Assembly: GCA_002727515.1 (NCBI GenBank)
Contig: PBXF01000012.1
Location: forward strand, 19,482-55,376
Source: Methanobacteriota archaeon
GTDB lineage: Archaea > Thermoplasmatota > Poseidoniia > Poseidoniales > Poseidoniaceae
Direction: 5' to 3'
Length of the DNA stretch: 35,895 nt
Shown here: positions 24,548-33,017 of the stretch, in pieces
Position numbering within the stretch: the first letter of the stretch is position 1
Layout of the letters: each line of letters begins with the position of its first letter
The notes under the pieces: model-generated
Database searches by the model: none
The model's input: only the letters and a program-made list of their open reading frames with translations
What the model was told of the DNA's origin: nothing
Program-made: the position numbers and the translations under genes

Positions 24548-27543
24548 TTCCACATGTCATCAGAATACAAGTCATAATCTGATGTTTTGGCAAATGTCGG
24601 GTCGTTACCAACGCTTAATGATGCGAAATCAGAGTCAGATAATCCTCCTTTGGTTGGGGAGGTTTTCGCAAATTCTTCAGCTGCTTTCGCTTCTCTAATT
24701 TTGCGCTTTTTCTTTCTTCTGGCCCTGATTCTCCATACAATTAGACCTAAGAAAATAGTAGGATATATCCAAATTTGAGAAAGAATGTAGAACCAAGTAA
24801 CTACTACTCTAAACTCTATTTCCTCGCCTGAATATAACGATTCCATGGAGATTGTTATTTGTTGTCTTCCATCATCTAAGTACTCTACCTTCTCCCATCC
24901 ATTAGCGGTTTGGAAGTCTTGTAATTCAATCCCATCTGGCATGATAAAGGTCACATCACCCCTTAGATCTGAATCTGTTTTCTCATTCAATTCAATGTCA
25001 ACTGGATCGGTCTCGAATCTGATTGTTTCACCATTGTTATCTAGGGTTAAACCACCGCCACCCATGCTCAAGAATTGCAATCCAAATATTTGGAAAAGAT
25101 TACTGAATTTTTCTGCTGCAGCCAAGAATGGGTTCGTTAAAGCAGTGGTTAACTCGGTTGTTACTCCTATGGTTGGATCACCATCTAGTATGCCGCTCCA
25201 ACCATTGGTAACCCCTGCCTCAAAGGTGAATTGGGGGATCTCAATTTCAAAAGTAATCGGCGTATTATCATCCATTGAAGTACCAATTCCACCAAGATTA
25301 TCCAAATTTGTAATTATCCTAATTTTAGACAAGTCAATCTCTATCATCTTTTCTTGATTTGAAATTTCATCTGCTGCTTTATGCAAATCTTTTGTAAGAT
25401 CTTTTCCATAATTATCAACTAATTCTTCGAATCCTTCTGCAGTAAATTCAACCACTTTTGTGTTGCCATCTGCAATCTCTATTTCTCTAGTATAAGGTTC
25501 GGCAAGCCTACCTCCAATCTCAAATCCTAATCTTAACAGGTCGGAAGGGATTACTTCAAGTTCTACAGTTGTGTTTTCTGTCTTCAATTCGTCTAGTATT
25601 TCATCTGGGATTTTGATTCTGTATAGGTCAACCTTTGCTTTGAAAGATGCTGTTAGATCAATACTAGGTCCCCATTCATTGAAATTTAATTCACTAACAT
25701 CTAATTCAACATCTAGATCAACGCACGACCAATCTGCCTCATCAGCAGAACATATTTCATTTCCATTGCTATCTACAATCGCATGTCTTGGGTCGTAAGC
25801 GCCCGGCTTGGCTATCGAAATTTCTACTTGGTCAGCGGCGTTTGTTCGCTCAATCAATTCAAAGGATTGCTCTCCTGTTGCGGTTTGCATCCATGCGGGG
25901 AGAATTATTTCCAGTTTCAGTTCTGAAGGAGGTAAACCATCCGGAATCATATCCTGGAGTAAATCTTGACCAAATTTTGTATCGATGGTCAGTCCTGAAT
26001 CAAGTAAGTCGTGGAAATCACTCTCTTGTATTGCATCCAAAAAACCTGTATCATCTTCAACTTGTTCCTTAATCAAGTCCAAAATTCTCAATTCAAAAGT
26101 CGAGGATGTTGAACGGAGATAAATTGGATGCTCGCCGTTCATTGCTGATTGCCCTTCGATACAGAAGTACGCATTCATTCCTGGAGGAAGCGTTTCTGGA
26201 CAATCTGGATGCGAATAATTCAATCCGCCTGGCTCCTCAGAAATTCCTACGTTGAGAGAATTTGACACCCAACTAGCGTCGCTCATCGTTATGTCACTCA
26301 CCCCAGAAACTGATTCCTCTATGGCGTCACCTACAGAATCCATTGGGAAATTTGATGTGAAATTATCAAGATCTACCAAATCATTGTGATATGCTAGCCT
26401 TATTCCATCTGATGTAATCCATGGAATACGAGCGTTCTCTGTAACATCCACCATTGAGATTCCCCAATCATTCATAGTTGATTCATCAATGTGATTTATT
26501 CCTGCGAGTATATCGATGTAAACCGAATCCTCATCAGACATATCTAGAGTAACTCCTAGACTAATTCCTGTTTCGTCTTGACCAACTACTACACTTTGGG
26601 TCTGAGTTGAATTTCTGTGAGCTATATCGATGCTAACTGTTTGATCGATTCTTTGACTTCCTAATGGAGCGTTTGAATGGTCAATCGTCCATTGTGCAGC
26701 CATGTAAGAAGGAGGACCTGACTTTACAACCTGGATACCATTAGCGTCAACACCTCTAATTGTTGCAAAATCTGGTGGATTGATTATGAATACAGATTTG
26801 TGACCTGGTTCGCTGAATAAATCAAACTCAGATGTAATTTCTGAACCCATTGCCAGCATTCCTTTGTAGACTCGTTCTAGAGTAAGAGGGTCTACTCCTC
26901 CAAGATTGAAAGTAGACGTGGAAAGGGAAACATTGGCTAATACAGAGAAACAAATTGGTGGGTCAAATGCATTCTCAGATAAGGCTCCCTCTCCTCCATA
27001 GATAGAATCCGTATCCGGGTCATCGGTACAACCTGTAGTTATTCCAGATTCTGTAATTGAATTTGTATAACTAGAATCAATTGAATTTACCGTTCCAAAA
27101 CCAGAGTCTAACAAATCTTCAATCGTATCATTTACTTCAAGAATCAACTTCTCTTTGACTGTTGGAGTTCCTGGTCCTCCTGTTCTTTCATCGAAGAAAT
27201 TTCTAATCAAATCTGCTGGTGCTCCATCCTTTTCAGAGAATCCCATCGATGCTAATGCTGCTGCAATATTTGGATCATCATCAAACCCTAAAAGTGAGCG
27301 ATTAAATTCTCGCAAAGCCCAAGTCATTTCCATTTCAATCGTTGAGGTATCTATCAAGTTAAACTCGTAAACACCCTCAATCCAATCTTGTTGATTAGGT
27401 GTTCCGTCATCAGAACTATCCCAGCCATCACATCGACCTCCATTTAGTAGGATACATGCCGGCATTTCTACAGCAGTTGCGAAGGGTAACCAAAGTGATA
27501 TTCCAAACAGTAAAATCAGAAAAATCGCTAACCTTGACTTCAT
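24541..27543 (-). CDS. 1000-residue secreted, membrane-anchored protein of unknown family
   Basis: Not recognised. Signal peptide 1-24 (FLILLFGISLWLPFATA), then a long, mostly beta-rich, acidic ectodomain with several cysteines in the first 220 residues, for example ACILLNGGRCDGW and the TTGCTDD...PICFS region. The chain has no obvious short repeats, unlike its neighbours. Near the end (about 870-905) is a domain resembling the membrane-proximal beta-sandwich of sensor proteins (EYLDDGRQQITISMESLYSGEEIEFRVVV). One transmembrane helix (about 911-932) follows, then a strongly basic stretch (RARRKKKRKIR) and a tail of about 55 residues. The topology places the large domain outside. Its stop overlaps uvrC by seven bases tail to tail. 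It diverges from the Taw2 gene across 58 bases. Confidence 0.8.
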   Translation of the reverse strand: MKSRLAIFLILLFGISLWLPFATAVEMPACILLNGGRCDGWDSSDDGTPNQQDWIEGVYEFNLIDTSTIEMEMTWALREFNRSLLGFDDDPNIAAALASMGFSEKDGAPADLIRNFFDERTGGPGTPTVKEKLILEVNDTIEDLLDSGFGTVNSIDSSYTNSITESGITTGCTDDPDTDSIYGGEGALSENAFDPPICFSVLANVSLSTSTFNLGGVDPLTLERVYKGMLAMGSEITSEFDLFSEPGHKSVFIINPPDFATIRGVDANGIQVVKSGPPSYMAAQWTIDHSNAPLGSQRIDQTVSIDIAHRNSTQTQSVVVGQDETGISLGVTLDMSDEDSVYIDILAGINHIDESTMNDWGISMVDVTENARIPWITSDGIRLAYHNDLVDLDNFTSNFPMDSVGDAIEESVSGVSDITMSDASWVSNSLNVGISEEPGGLNYSHPDCPETLPPGMNAYFCIEGQSAMNGEHPIYLRSTSSTFELRILDLIKEQVEDDTGFLDAIQESDFHDLLDSGLTIDTKFGQDLLQDMIPDGLPPSELKLEIILPAWMQTATGEQSFELIERTNAADQVEISIAKPGAYDPRHAIVDSNGNEICSADEADWSCVDLDVELDVSELNFNEWGPSIDLTASFKAKVDLYRIKIPDEILDELKTENTTVELEVIPSDLLRLGFEIGGRLAEPYTREIEIADGNTKVVEFTAEGFEELVDNYGKDLTKDLHKAADEISNQEKMIEIDLSKIRIITNLDNLGGIGTSMDDNTPITFEIEIPQFTFEAGVTNGWSGILDGDPTIGVTTELTTALTNPFLAAAEKFSNLFQIFGLQFLSMGGGGLTLDNNGETIRFETDPVDIELNEKTDSDLRGDVTFIMPDGIELQDFQTANGWEKVEYLDDGRQQITISMESLYSGEEIEFRVVVTWFYILSQIWIYPTIFLGLIVWRIRARRKKKRKIREAKAAEEFAKTSPTKGGLSDSDFASLSVGNDPTFAKTSDYDLYSDDMWNQ

Positions 27544-27569
27544 GCTATCGGCCTACCTGTGAACGGGGA

Positions 27570-27578
27570 GATTTAACA
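27570..27578. promoter_or_regulatory. Possible shared TATA element of two divergent genes
   Basis: The AT-rich AGATTTAAC stretch lies about 24-32 bases before the Taw2 ATG (27602) on the plus strand and about 27-35 bases before ATG 27543 on the minus strand. That is the usual TATA distance for nearly leaderless archaeal transcripts in both directions. Resemblance only. Confidence 0.35.
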
Positions 27579-27601
27579 TGGTTTTCCTTTAGCCATTAAA
27601 T

Positions 27602-28576
27602 ATGCCCGAATCATTTGCACACATTTGCAGTCGGGCAGACGCTAGTTCAGAGTACGAAAGATTGAAAGAAATTGGTGTATTAAATACCGAATTAAAACCG
27701 AGAGCACACGGGAAAAAAATAGCGATACCCATCACAAGGGGTGAAATGAAACTCGAATTTGACGAGGTCCAAAGAACCAATCCACATTCCTTACTTTCAA
27801 AACTTGTAAAAAACCCTCCGAAAAAATGGGAGAAACTAGGAAAGATGGTCATTTTCCCGAATGGAACAAACACAGATAATTGGCCAATGGAAGAAATTGC
27901 AAGCGCTCTGAATGCGACGAAAATCGGAATACAAAACGAAGTGCACCCAGGTGTTACGAGAAAATCACAACTGGAACTTATTCACGGAGAAGATTCCTGG
28001 GTGATACATAGAGAAAATTTCGTTGACTATGAATTCGATGCTGCTGAGATAATGTTTTCCTCAGGAAACGTTACTGAGAGAAAGAGAATGGGCGATTTAG
28101 ATTGTAAAGATGAGATCATTGTTGATGCATATTGCGGGATAGGGTACTACACCTTACAATTCCTAGTCAGGGGACATGCAAAGCATGTTCATGCTTGTGA
28201 GATTAATCCAAAAAGTGTTGAATGCTTGGAAAAGGGTCTTGAGAGAAATGGAGTATCTGATAGGTGTTCGATATACATCGGTGACAATAAAGAATCGATG
28301 CAAGAACTTAGAGGAATTGCTGACAGGGTTATTTTGGGTTTGATACCATCCTCACTAAATTCATGGGGCAATGCAATACGATGCCTGAAGCCAGAAGGAG
28401 GACATATTCATGTTCACATGAATGTTCACGAAGACGAATTTGATGAATGGACTAAAAAAACCGTTACATGGTTCTCTACTGTTAGTGGCAAAAATGTAGA
28501 AGCCGTTCATTTTGAGGACGTGAAATCATATTGCCCACACATACAACATGTAGTTCTTGATTTGAAAATTAGTTGA
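27602..28576 (+). CDS. taw2: tRNA-Phe wybutosine-pathway aminocarboxypropyltransferase (Taw2/TYW2 family)
   Basis: Uses S-adenosylmethionine as donor of a 3-amino-3-carboxypropyl group for the tricyclic base at position 37 of tRNA-Phe. The 324-residue protein has an N-terminal region of about 140 residues that is typical of the Trm5/TYW2 superfamily. A Rossmann domain follows, with FSSGNVTERKRM (about 152), the AdoMet loop VDAYCGIGYYTLQFL (about 174), ACEINPKSVECLEKG and GDN. The motif GLIPSS (about 245) in place of the NLP of Trm5 methyltransferases is the mark of the TYW2/Taw2 branch, which is why that function is preferred over m1G37 methylation. The gene has an upstream TATA-like stretch and no clear ribosome site, as in leaderless archaeal genes. 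It ends three bases before the opposing cyclophilin gene. Confidence 0.85.
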   Translation: MPESFAHICSRADASSEYERLKEIGVLNTELKPRAHGKKIAIPITRGEMKLEFDEVQRTNPHSLLSKLVKNPPKKWEKLGKMVIFPNGTNTDNWPMEEIASALNATKIGIQNEVHPGVTRKSQLELIHGEDSWVIHRENFVDYEFDAAEIMFSSGNVTERKRMGDLDCKDEIIVDAYCGIGYYTLQFLVRGHAKHVHACEINPKSVECLEKGLERNGVSDRCSIYIGDNKESMQELRGIADRVILGLIPSSLNSWGNAIRCLKPEGGHIHVHMNVHEDEFDEWTKKTVTWFSTVSGKNVEAVHFEDVKSYCPHIQHVVLDLKIS

Positions 28577-28579
28577 AAT

Positions 28580-29518
28580 TCAATCACTAATTTCAGAACC
28601 ATCATCTGATAGCAGAATCACATCGTGGATTTCTTCTTTGTTTACTAAGTTTGGAATAATAAAGATAGACAACATCACGATAATTGCGCCTGCTATTGGA
28701 TACTTATACTTCTCAATGAAAGATTTGTCTGAACTTGCAGACATATCATCGTTTGATGCTGGAATTACCCCCACCATTCTGACCGATAGAATCTGTACTT
28801 CATACAAAGGCCGGCCTGCTGTAGAAGCTGGGTTGACGAATATTTCTTCACCAGATGGGTCGTCTGTTGTAGGAACTGTTGCAATCGCCCTAACATGGCT
28901 CATTCCATGCCTAACAACGCCAAATGTTGCATAGCCTTCATCATCTCTATTTTCAGGATCCAAACCATGTGCTTCTGTTTCAGCAATATACCACTGAGAA
29001 TCAGCGCTATTTGGGTCAGCACTTCTCGCCATTCCGATTGCTCCATCAACATGAGATAAGTTTTCATTGAGTTCTAAATCAATTGTCGTGCCTGTTCCAC
29101 CGCTCCCGCATTCGAGACTGGTTGCAGGATAGATTCCTATCGTTTTGCAAGTAGGATCACCTGCTTGGGTTACGAAGTCATCTATTACCCGATGGAAAAA
29201 TATTCCATCATAGATTTCGTTTTCAACATTCTTAATCATGTTAGTAGTCGTATTTGGAGCCCATTCTTCGAACAATTCAATGTAGATTTCACCTCTAACA
29301 CTTGATGCAAGATGGCCGGGGGTGTATTCGACGCTAATCATCAAAACAGCATCACCTGGCCTCGGCTCATCCATTGGTGAACCCTCTAACTCTGGTCCAT
29401 CATCCCACAATCTCATGTCGACTTCATTATCTCTCCACTCTTCGTCTCCGGTCTCGTATCCAACCGCAGTAAAAGGAGTTAACACGAGCAAAGTGAGCAG
29501 TATAGATAATGCTCGCAT
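28580..29518 (-). CDS. Extracytoplasmic membrane-anchored cyclophilin (peptidyl-prolyl cis-trans isomerase)
   Basis: Catalyses proline isomerisation in proteins outside the membrane. From ATG 29518 the product is about 312 residues: a signal peptide (MRALSILLTLLVLTPFTAVG), a linker of about 35 acidic residues, the cyclophilin domain, one transmembrane helix near the end (YPIAGAIIVMLSIFIIPNL) and a short acidic cytosolic tail. The active-site strand FHRVIDDFVTQAGDPT keeps the catalytic Arg, Phe and Gln; AIGMARSADPNSADSQWYI and ATFGVVRHGM are the other family blocks. Insertions with Cys (CKTIGIYPATSLECGSGG) could form a disulfide. ATG 29530 is an alternative start four codons upstream. Given the many large secreted proteins nearby, a role in folding them is a reasonable inference. 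Confidence 0.9.
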   Translation of the reverse strand: MRALSILLTLLVLTPFTAVGYETGDEEWRDNEVDMRLWDDGPELEGSPMDEPRPGDAVLMISVEYTPGHLASSVRGEIYIELFEEWAPNTTTNMIKNVENEIYDGIFFHRVIDDFVTQAGDPTCKTIGIYPATSLECGSGGTGTTIDLELNENLSHVDGAIGMARSADPNSADSQWYIAETEAHGLDPENRDDEGYATFGVVRHGMSHVRAIATVPTTDDPSGEEIFVNPASTAGRPLYEVQILSVRMVGVIPASNDDMSASSDKSFIEKYKYPIAGAIIVMLSIFIIPNLVNKEEIHDVILLSDDGSEISD

Positions 29519-29556
29519 GATGTAACCCATTCACTCAAACCAAATCAAATTAGGGT

Positions 29557-29958
29557 TCATTCTTCTCTCTTTTTTCTTGCGAAAATGAATGATTGAACAC
29601 AGAAGTAGGTGTAGATTGAACCTGTTATCAAAAGCATCAACTTAGATGCCCCTGCTGCAGGACTTGCAAATGGTCCATCATCACTAAAGAATCCTCTGAA
29701 GAAATCTAATCCACTCAAAGCACAAAGCAAACCAACTGTTGCTGAAATATGCATCCAAAGCGCTCTCTTTTCAGGTATTTTCATTGCAAGAATTCCAGAA
29801 ACTAGTAAAGGAATCCCAATTAAACTCGGTACAAATGAGGTAACAGAATTAGATTCTGAAACAACTGATACAACTATTCCCCACAATATCAAAAATCCAC
29901 CGTAATAGGTGGTAATTGTTGGTATTGATTTACCCGCAACTGTGTAATGTTCGGCCAT
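29557..29958 (-). CDS. Small four-helix membrane protein, unknown function
   Basis: About 133 residues, read from the ATG that gives MAEHYTVAGKSIP; a start at 29982 would add eight residues. Four hydrophobic segments with short loops: about 15-35, 42-60, 67-87 and 103-123. Loops carry PEKRALWMH and a short acidic GFFSDDGPF piece; the end is basic (FARKKREE). I recall no named family. It sits 38 bases upstream of the cyclophilin gene on the same strand and may be co-transcribed. It diverges from the CocE-type hydrolase gene. Confidence 0.7.
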   Translation of the reverse strand: MAEHYTVAGKSIPTITTYYGGFLILWGIVVSVVSESNSVTSFVPSLIGIPLLVSGILAMKIPEKRALWMHISATVGLLCALSGLDFFRGFFSDDGPFASPAAGASKLMLLITGSIYTYFCVQSFIFARKKREE

Positions 29959-30043
29959 GTTATACGCTAGATAACAGCCCATTTGAGACTTTGTGTAATC
30001 AAACCAAGTAAAGTAACACTGATGAGGGAGAGTTGATTCGTGT

Positions 30044-31918
30044 ATGGTAATGGAAGATGAAATCTATGAGGCGGAAATTTTCCAATCCTCTAGTGATAAC
30101 GTCTTGAACATTACATTAGGAGCGACTATCGCGGTTTCGATTATATTCCTAATATTGGGTGCTAGCGTTGGTCATGTCTTGACTGAACCTGCTCCTGACT
30201 CAGAATCTATCAAAGAATGGTGGCTTACTCCATTACATGACCGTCATGCAATGGATTTAGATCGCAAAGCGTTTGTCGCTCAAAATAGATCCGCACTTCC
30301 TGTAAACGGTACACTAGAAGTCCAGACTTACACAGAACACTTCATCTCAGTAGACCTGCCTGCTTCCGAAGATGATGTTGGCTTCCCCGAAGATGATCTA
30401 ATGCATGTTGCCCTGTGGCTTCCTCGAGTCAAAGAAGGAGTCAAAATACCTGTGATTATGTCAATACATCCGTATTATGACTTTGGAGGAGAGGGAATGC
30501 CTGGCGTTGGTCCCGATTCAAATCCAAACACTGTACCAGATGGAGGAATTGGAAAATGGGTCTATGACAACTTCATCTCGCATGGTTATGCTTTAGCACA
30601 AGCATCAACCTTTGGCTCTGGACAATCAACACATTGCCAAGATGTCAAAGGACTTGGAGAGCAAATAGGGATTCAGGCTGTAGTCGAGTGGCTCGGTGAG
30701 CAAGAGTGGTCTAACGGAAAGGTTGGATTAATGGGTAAATCCTATGCAGGAACAACGAATTGGGAAGCGGCTCAAAACCCATCGCAATACCTCAAAACCA
30801 TTGTTCCGATCTCTGGCTCAATAGGAGTCCAAGAAATGTTCTACAGAAACGGATCAAGTGAAGCCAGGGCTCTTGGATATGATGCTGCATACCAAGCAGC
30901 AACTGCAGATTTAACTACGGACGAGCTCAGAGTCTGTCAAGACGATTTACAAGGTCCATTGAATCCATTTTCGACCCAATTGTGGGCTCATTACGGAGGA
31001 GCAGAATGGAATGATTATTGGGATGAGCGACGACATCTTCCCGACGTTCTTGAAAATTACAGAGGGAGTGTATACCTTGTTTGGGGTATGCAGGATTGGA
31101 ACGTTGACCCTTACCACGCATTCCCCACATACCAATTGATGCGCGATGCAGGTATTCCTGCGAGAGGAATAATGGGGCAATGGGCGCACAATTATCCAGA
31201 CCAACCTGACCGACACAGTGAACTTACCTCCGGTTACGGGGCTGAAGCATACCCAGAAATGGCTAGAATGGACTGGGCAGTAGACCTGTACGCCTGGTTT
31301 GAGTATTGGTTGAAAGATAATGGGCCAATGCCTGATTTGCATGTACAAATGCAAAGAAATGATGGAAAATGGCATGTAGAGGATACATGGCCTCCTAGTG
31401 ATTTAGAATGGGAGAGAATCACATTAGATCAAGTCACAGGAAATGGAAACATTGTCAATTCGAACAGTGGAACCACAATAATTGTCCCTGCCTCTGATGA
31501 AGACAGATTTATCTCCGGTTTGCCAACGCTATATCTTTCAGTAACCACAAGAGGTTGTGATGGAGGTCAGATCTTTGCAACAATGTATGACGCAACTGAA
31601 AATCTAAGAATAGGTCACGGAACAATGGACGTTAGATACAGGGACGGAGGATATGAGGCAAAAACTGTAAATCCGTTTTTCGAAACATATCTAATGAAGA
31701 TGGAATTTAACCCGATTGATGCAATAATTCCTGCCGGAAACGAGATTTCTATTGAATTGACGGAGACGGGTGAAGACTACTTACCAAGCCCGTGTTCACA
31801 GATTGGGCTAAGTGTAAACATAGATTCCACTTCTGAATTATCCTTACCATTAATCGATAGACCCGATAATGCACCTCAATGGTTTGATGTTCCAAATTGG
31901 TGGGATGTTGAGGAATGA
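30044..31918 (+). CDS. Membrane-anchored CocE/NonD-type alpha/beta-hydrolase (X-Pro dipeptidyl-peptidase S15-like)
   Basis: The 624-residue protein has a short cytosolic N-terminus, one membrane helix (about 22-44, TLGATIAVSIIFLILGASVGHVL) and a large outer hydrolase domain. The nucleophile lies in GKSYAG (Ser233), the acid is probably Asp351 (GMQDWNVDP) and the histidine His382 (QWAHNYP). The C-terminal third is the jelly-roll of this family (IIVPASDEDRFISGLPTLYLSVTT...). Family members hydrolyse esters such as cocaine or cephalosporins, or release X-Pro dipeptides, so the substrate cannot be named; a surface peptidase or esterase feeding on dissolved organic matter is plausible. The stop overlaps the next gene by four bases (ATGA). 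ATG 30050 is an alternative start. Confidence 0.88.
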   Translation: MVMEDEIYEAEIFQSSSDNVLNITLGATIAVSIIFLILGASVGHVLTEPAPDSESIKEWWLTPLHDRHAMDLDRKAFVAQNRSALPVNGTLEVQTYTEHFISVDLPASEDDVGFPEDDLMHVALWLPRVKEGVKIPVIMSIHPYYDFGGEGMPGVGPDSNPNTVPDGGIGKWVYDNFISHGYALAQASTFGSGQSTHCQDVKGLGEQIGIQAVVEWLGEQEWSNGKVGLMGKSYAGTTNWEAAQNPSQYLKTIVPISGSIGVQEMFYRNGSSEARALGYDAAYQAATADLTTDELRVCQDDLQGPLNPFSTQLWAHYGGAEWNDYWDERRHLPDVLENYRGSVYLVWGMQDWNVDPYHAFPTYQLMRDAGIPARGIMGQWAHNYPDQPDRHSELTSGYGAEAYPEMARMDWAVDLYAWFEYWLKDNGPMPDLHVQMQRNDGKWHVEDTWPPSDLEWERITLDQVTGNGNIVNSNSGTTIIVPASDEDRFISGLPTLYLSVTTRGCDGGQIFATMYDATENLRIGHGTMDVRYRDGGYEAKTVNPFFETYLMKMEFNPIDAIIPAGNEISIELTETGEDYLPSPCSQIGLSVNIDSTSELSLPLIDRPDNAPQWFDVPNWWDVEE

Positions 31919-32265
31919 AAATTCTAGCATTTGAGGACTCAGTAGATATTGAAGCCCTTTTGATTAGCGGGGGGATTGACTTACAAAGCCTAGAATTTCA
32001 TCAATACTGGGATTCTCAAAATTATTTGGAAAGAATAAATCAATTCAATCCTGATATTTTGTTATTAGACCATTTTATGCCACCAACAAAAGGACTTGAT
32101 TTGTTGAAGGGTTTGCTATCTTCTGACGTTATCAGGCCTGAGATAATCGTGGGCATGAGTTCTTCCAGTATGGCAAATAATGCAATGCTTAACGCTGGAG
32201 CAGACCATGGAATAACGAAGTTCGATCTCCCAAAATTAGCACTCTGGGATGATTATTCTTCATGA
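31915..32265 (+). CDS. Stand-alone response-regulator receiver domain
   Basis: The 116-residue protein is a CheY-like receiver without an output domain. Visible landmarks: acidic pair Glu7-Asp8 after the first strand (KILAFEDS), phosphoacceptor Asp52 (DILLLDHFMPP), Ser82/Ser83 at the Ser/Thr switch position (VGMSSSS), and Lys102 (GITKFDLP). The usual Lys-Pro is Lys-Phe here. It probably relays a signal by phosphorylation, but no histidine kinase is in the window. Start and upstream stop overlap as ATGA, so it is translated together with the surface hydrolase, an unusual partner. Its 3' end overlaps the opposing gene by 13 bases. Confidence 0.8.
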   Translation: MKILAFEDSVDIEALLISGGIDLQSLEFHQYWDSQNYLERINQFNPDILLLDHFMPPTKGLDLLKGLLSSDVIRPEIIVGMSSSSMANNAMLNAGADHGITKFDLPKLALWDDYSS

Positions 32266-32954
32266 GGTTGCCAGTCTTCTTGCCCTGGTTCTCTATACCA
32301 CCAGTAGCCGTCATCATCCCGCCACCATTCTACATCGTCGTCATCGACATAGTAGTTCTCATCTTCCTCTTCTTCTTCCTCAACGTGATGTTCTAATCCA
32401 CTTTCTTGAGCCATTTGTTTTTTGAGTTTGTCAATGCCGTCCTCAGCATCAGCAAATACTCTATTTTGAGTTCTAATCTCTGCATTGTGGTCGCCTGCTG
32501 CGATGGCATCGTCTGAATCTGCATAAAAATCTGCAGCCATTGTTCTCTTGAATTCATCGAATTCATCACGACCAAATGAACCAACGAATTCATTACCTTG
32601 CGCCTTCATTAAATCGTCCAGATTCTTTCTCTTTCCGAGTTTAAGTTTTGGTGAATCTGGCATTTCTCCTGAATCATAAAATTCATCGCTACTGTCTGTA
32701 AGTTTACCAAAAGTCCTTCCTTCTGGGTCTGCATCTTCGATAGCTTCGATAAGAAGGTCATGTTCTTCTTCATCGATATTCTCGTTTTCATATTGTTCGC
32801 CAATCGCCCTGACCATTTTCTTCAGAGTTTTTGCTAAGGCTCTATCGCTACCAGCCTCATCTATGGCCTTATCGATTTGCTTTTGCATCCTCTCATATGG
32901 GCTTCCTGTAATAGCACCGAGAAATCGACCAAAGCCACCTTTCTTCTTCGCCAT
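32253..32954 (-). CDS. Acidic cytosolic protein with Trp-rich C-terminal tail, unknown function
   Basis: Not recognised. The 233-residue product has no signal or membrane segment. It starts basic (MAKKKGGFGRFLGA). Residues about 20-80 look helical and charged, with QKQIDKAIDEAGSDRALAKTLKKMVRAI. The middle holds further charged helices, and residues about 190-205 are an almost pure Glu run. The last 26 residues carry W-W-R-D-D-D-G-Y-W-W-Y ... D-W-Q-P, resembling a compact WW-type motif and matching in spacing the cytosolic tail of the protein at 6915-8168. It diverges from the JAMM protease gene and overlaps the receiver gene tail to tail by 13 bases. Confidence 0.72.
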   Translation of the reverse strand: MAKKKGGFGRFLGAITGSPYERMQKQIDKAIDEAGSDRALAKTLKKMVRAIGEQYENENIDEEEHDLLIEAIEDADPEGRTFGKLTDSSDEFYDSGEMPDSPKLKLGKRKNLDDLMKAQGNEFVGSFGRDEFDEFKRTMAADFYADSDDAIAAGDHNAEIRTQNRVFADAEDGIDKLKKQMAQESGLEHHVEEEEEEDENYYVDDDDVEWWRDDDGYWWYREPGQEDWQPHEE

Positions 32955-32971
32955 GTCTACAATATGATGAA

Positions 32972-32982
32972 TGATATATTCA
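32972..32982. promoter_or_regulatory. Possible TATA element in the divergent gap before the JAMM gene
   Basis: TGATATATTCA is nearly symmetric. It lies 36-46 bases before ATG 33018 (leader with GAGG) and 18-28 bases before ATG 32954 on the minus strand, so it could serve either direction. Resemblance only. Confidence 0.35.
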
Positions 32983-33017
32983 AGACTTACTGAAATAATC
33001 CCACACGCGAGGCATTG

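Noticed and set aside
27602..28576. Trm5 (tRNA m1G37 methyltransferase)
   Set aside because: The GLIPSS motif replaces the NLP motif of Trm5, pointing to the TYW2/Taw2 branch.
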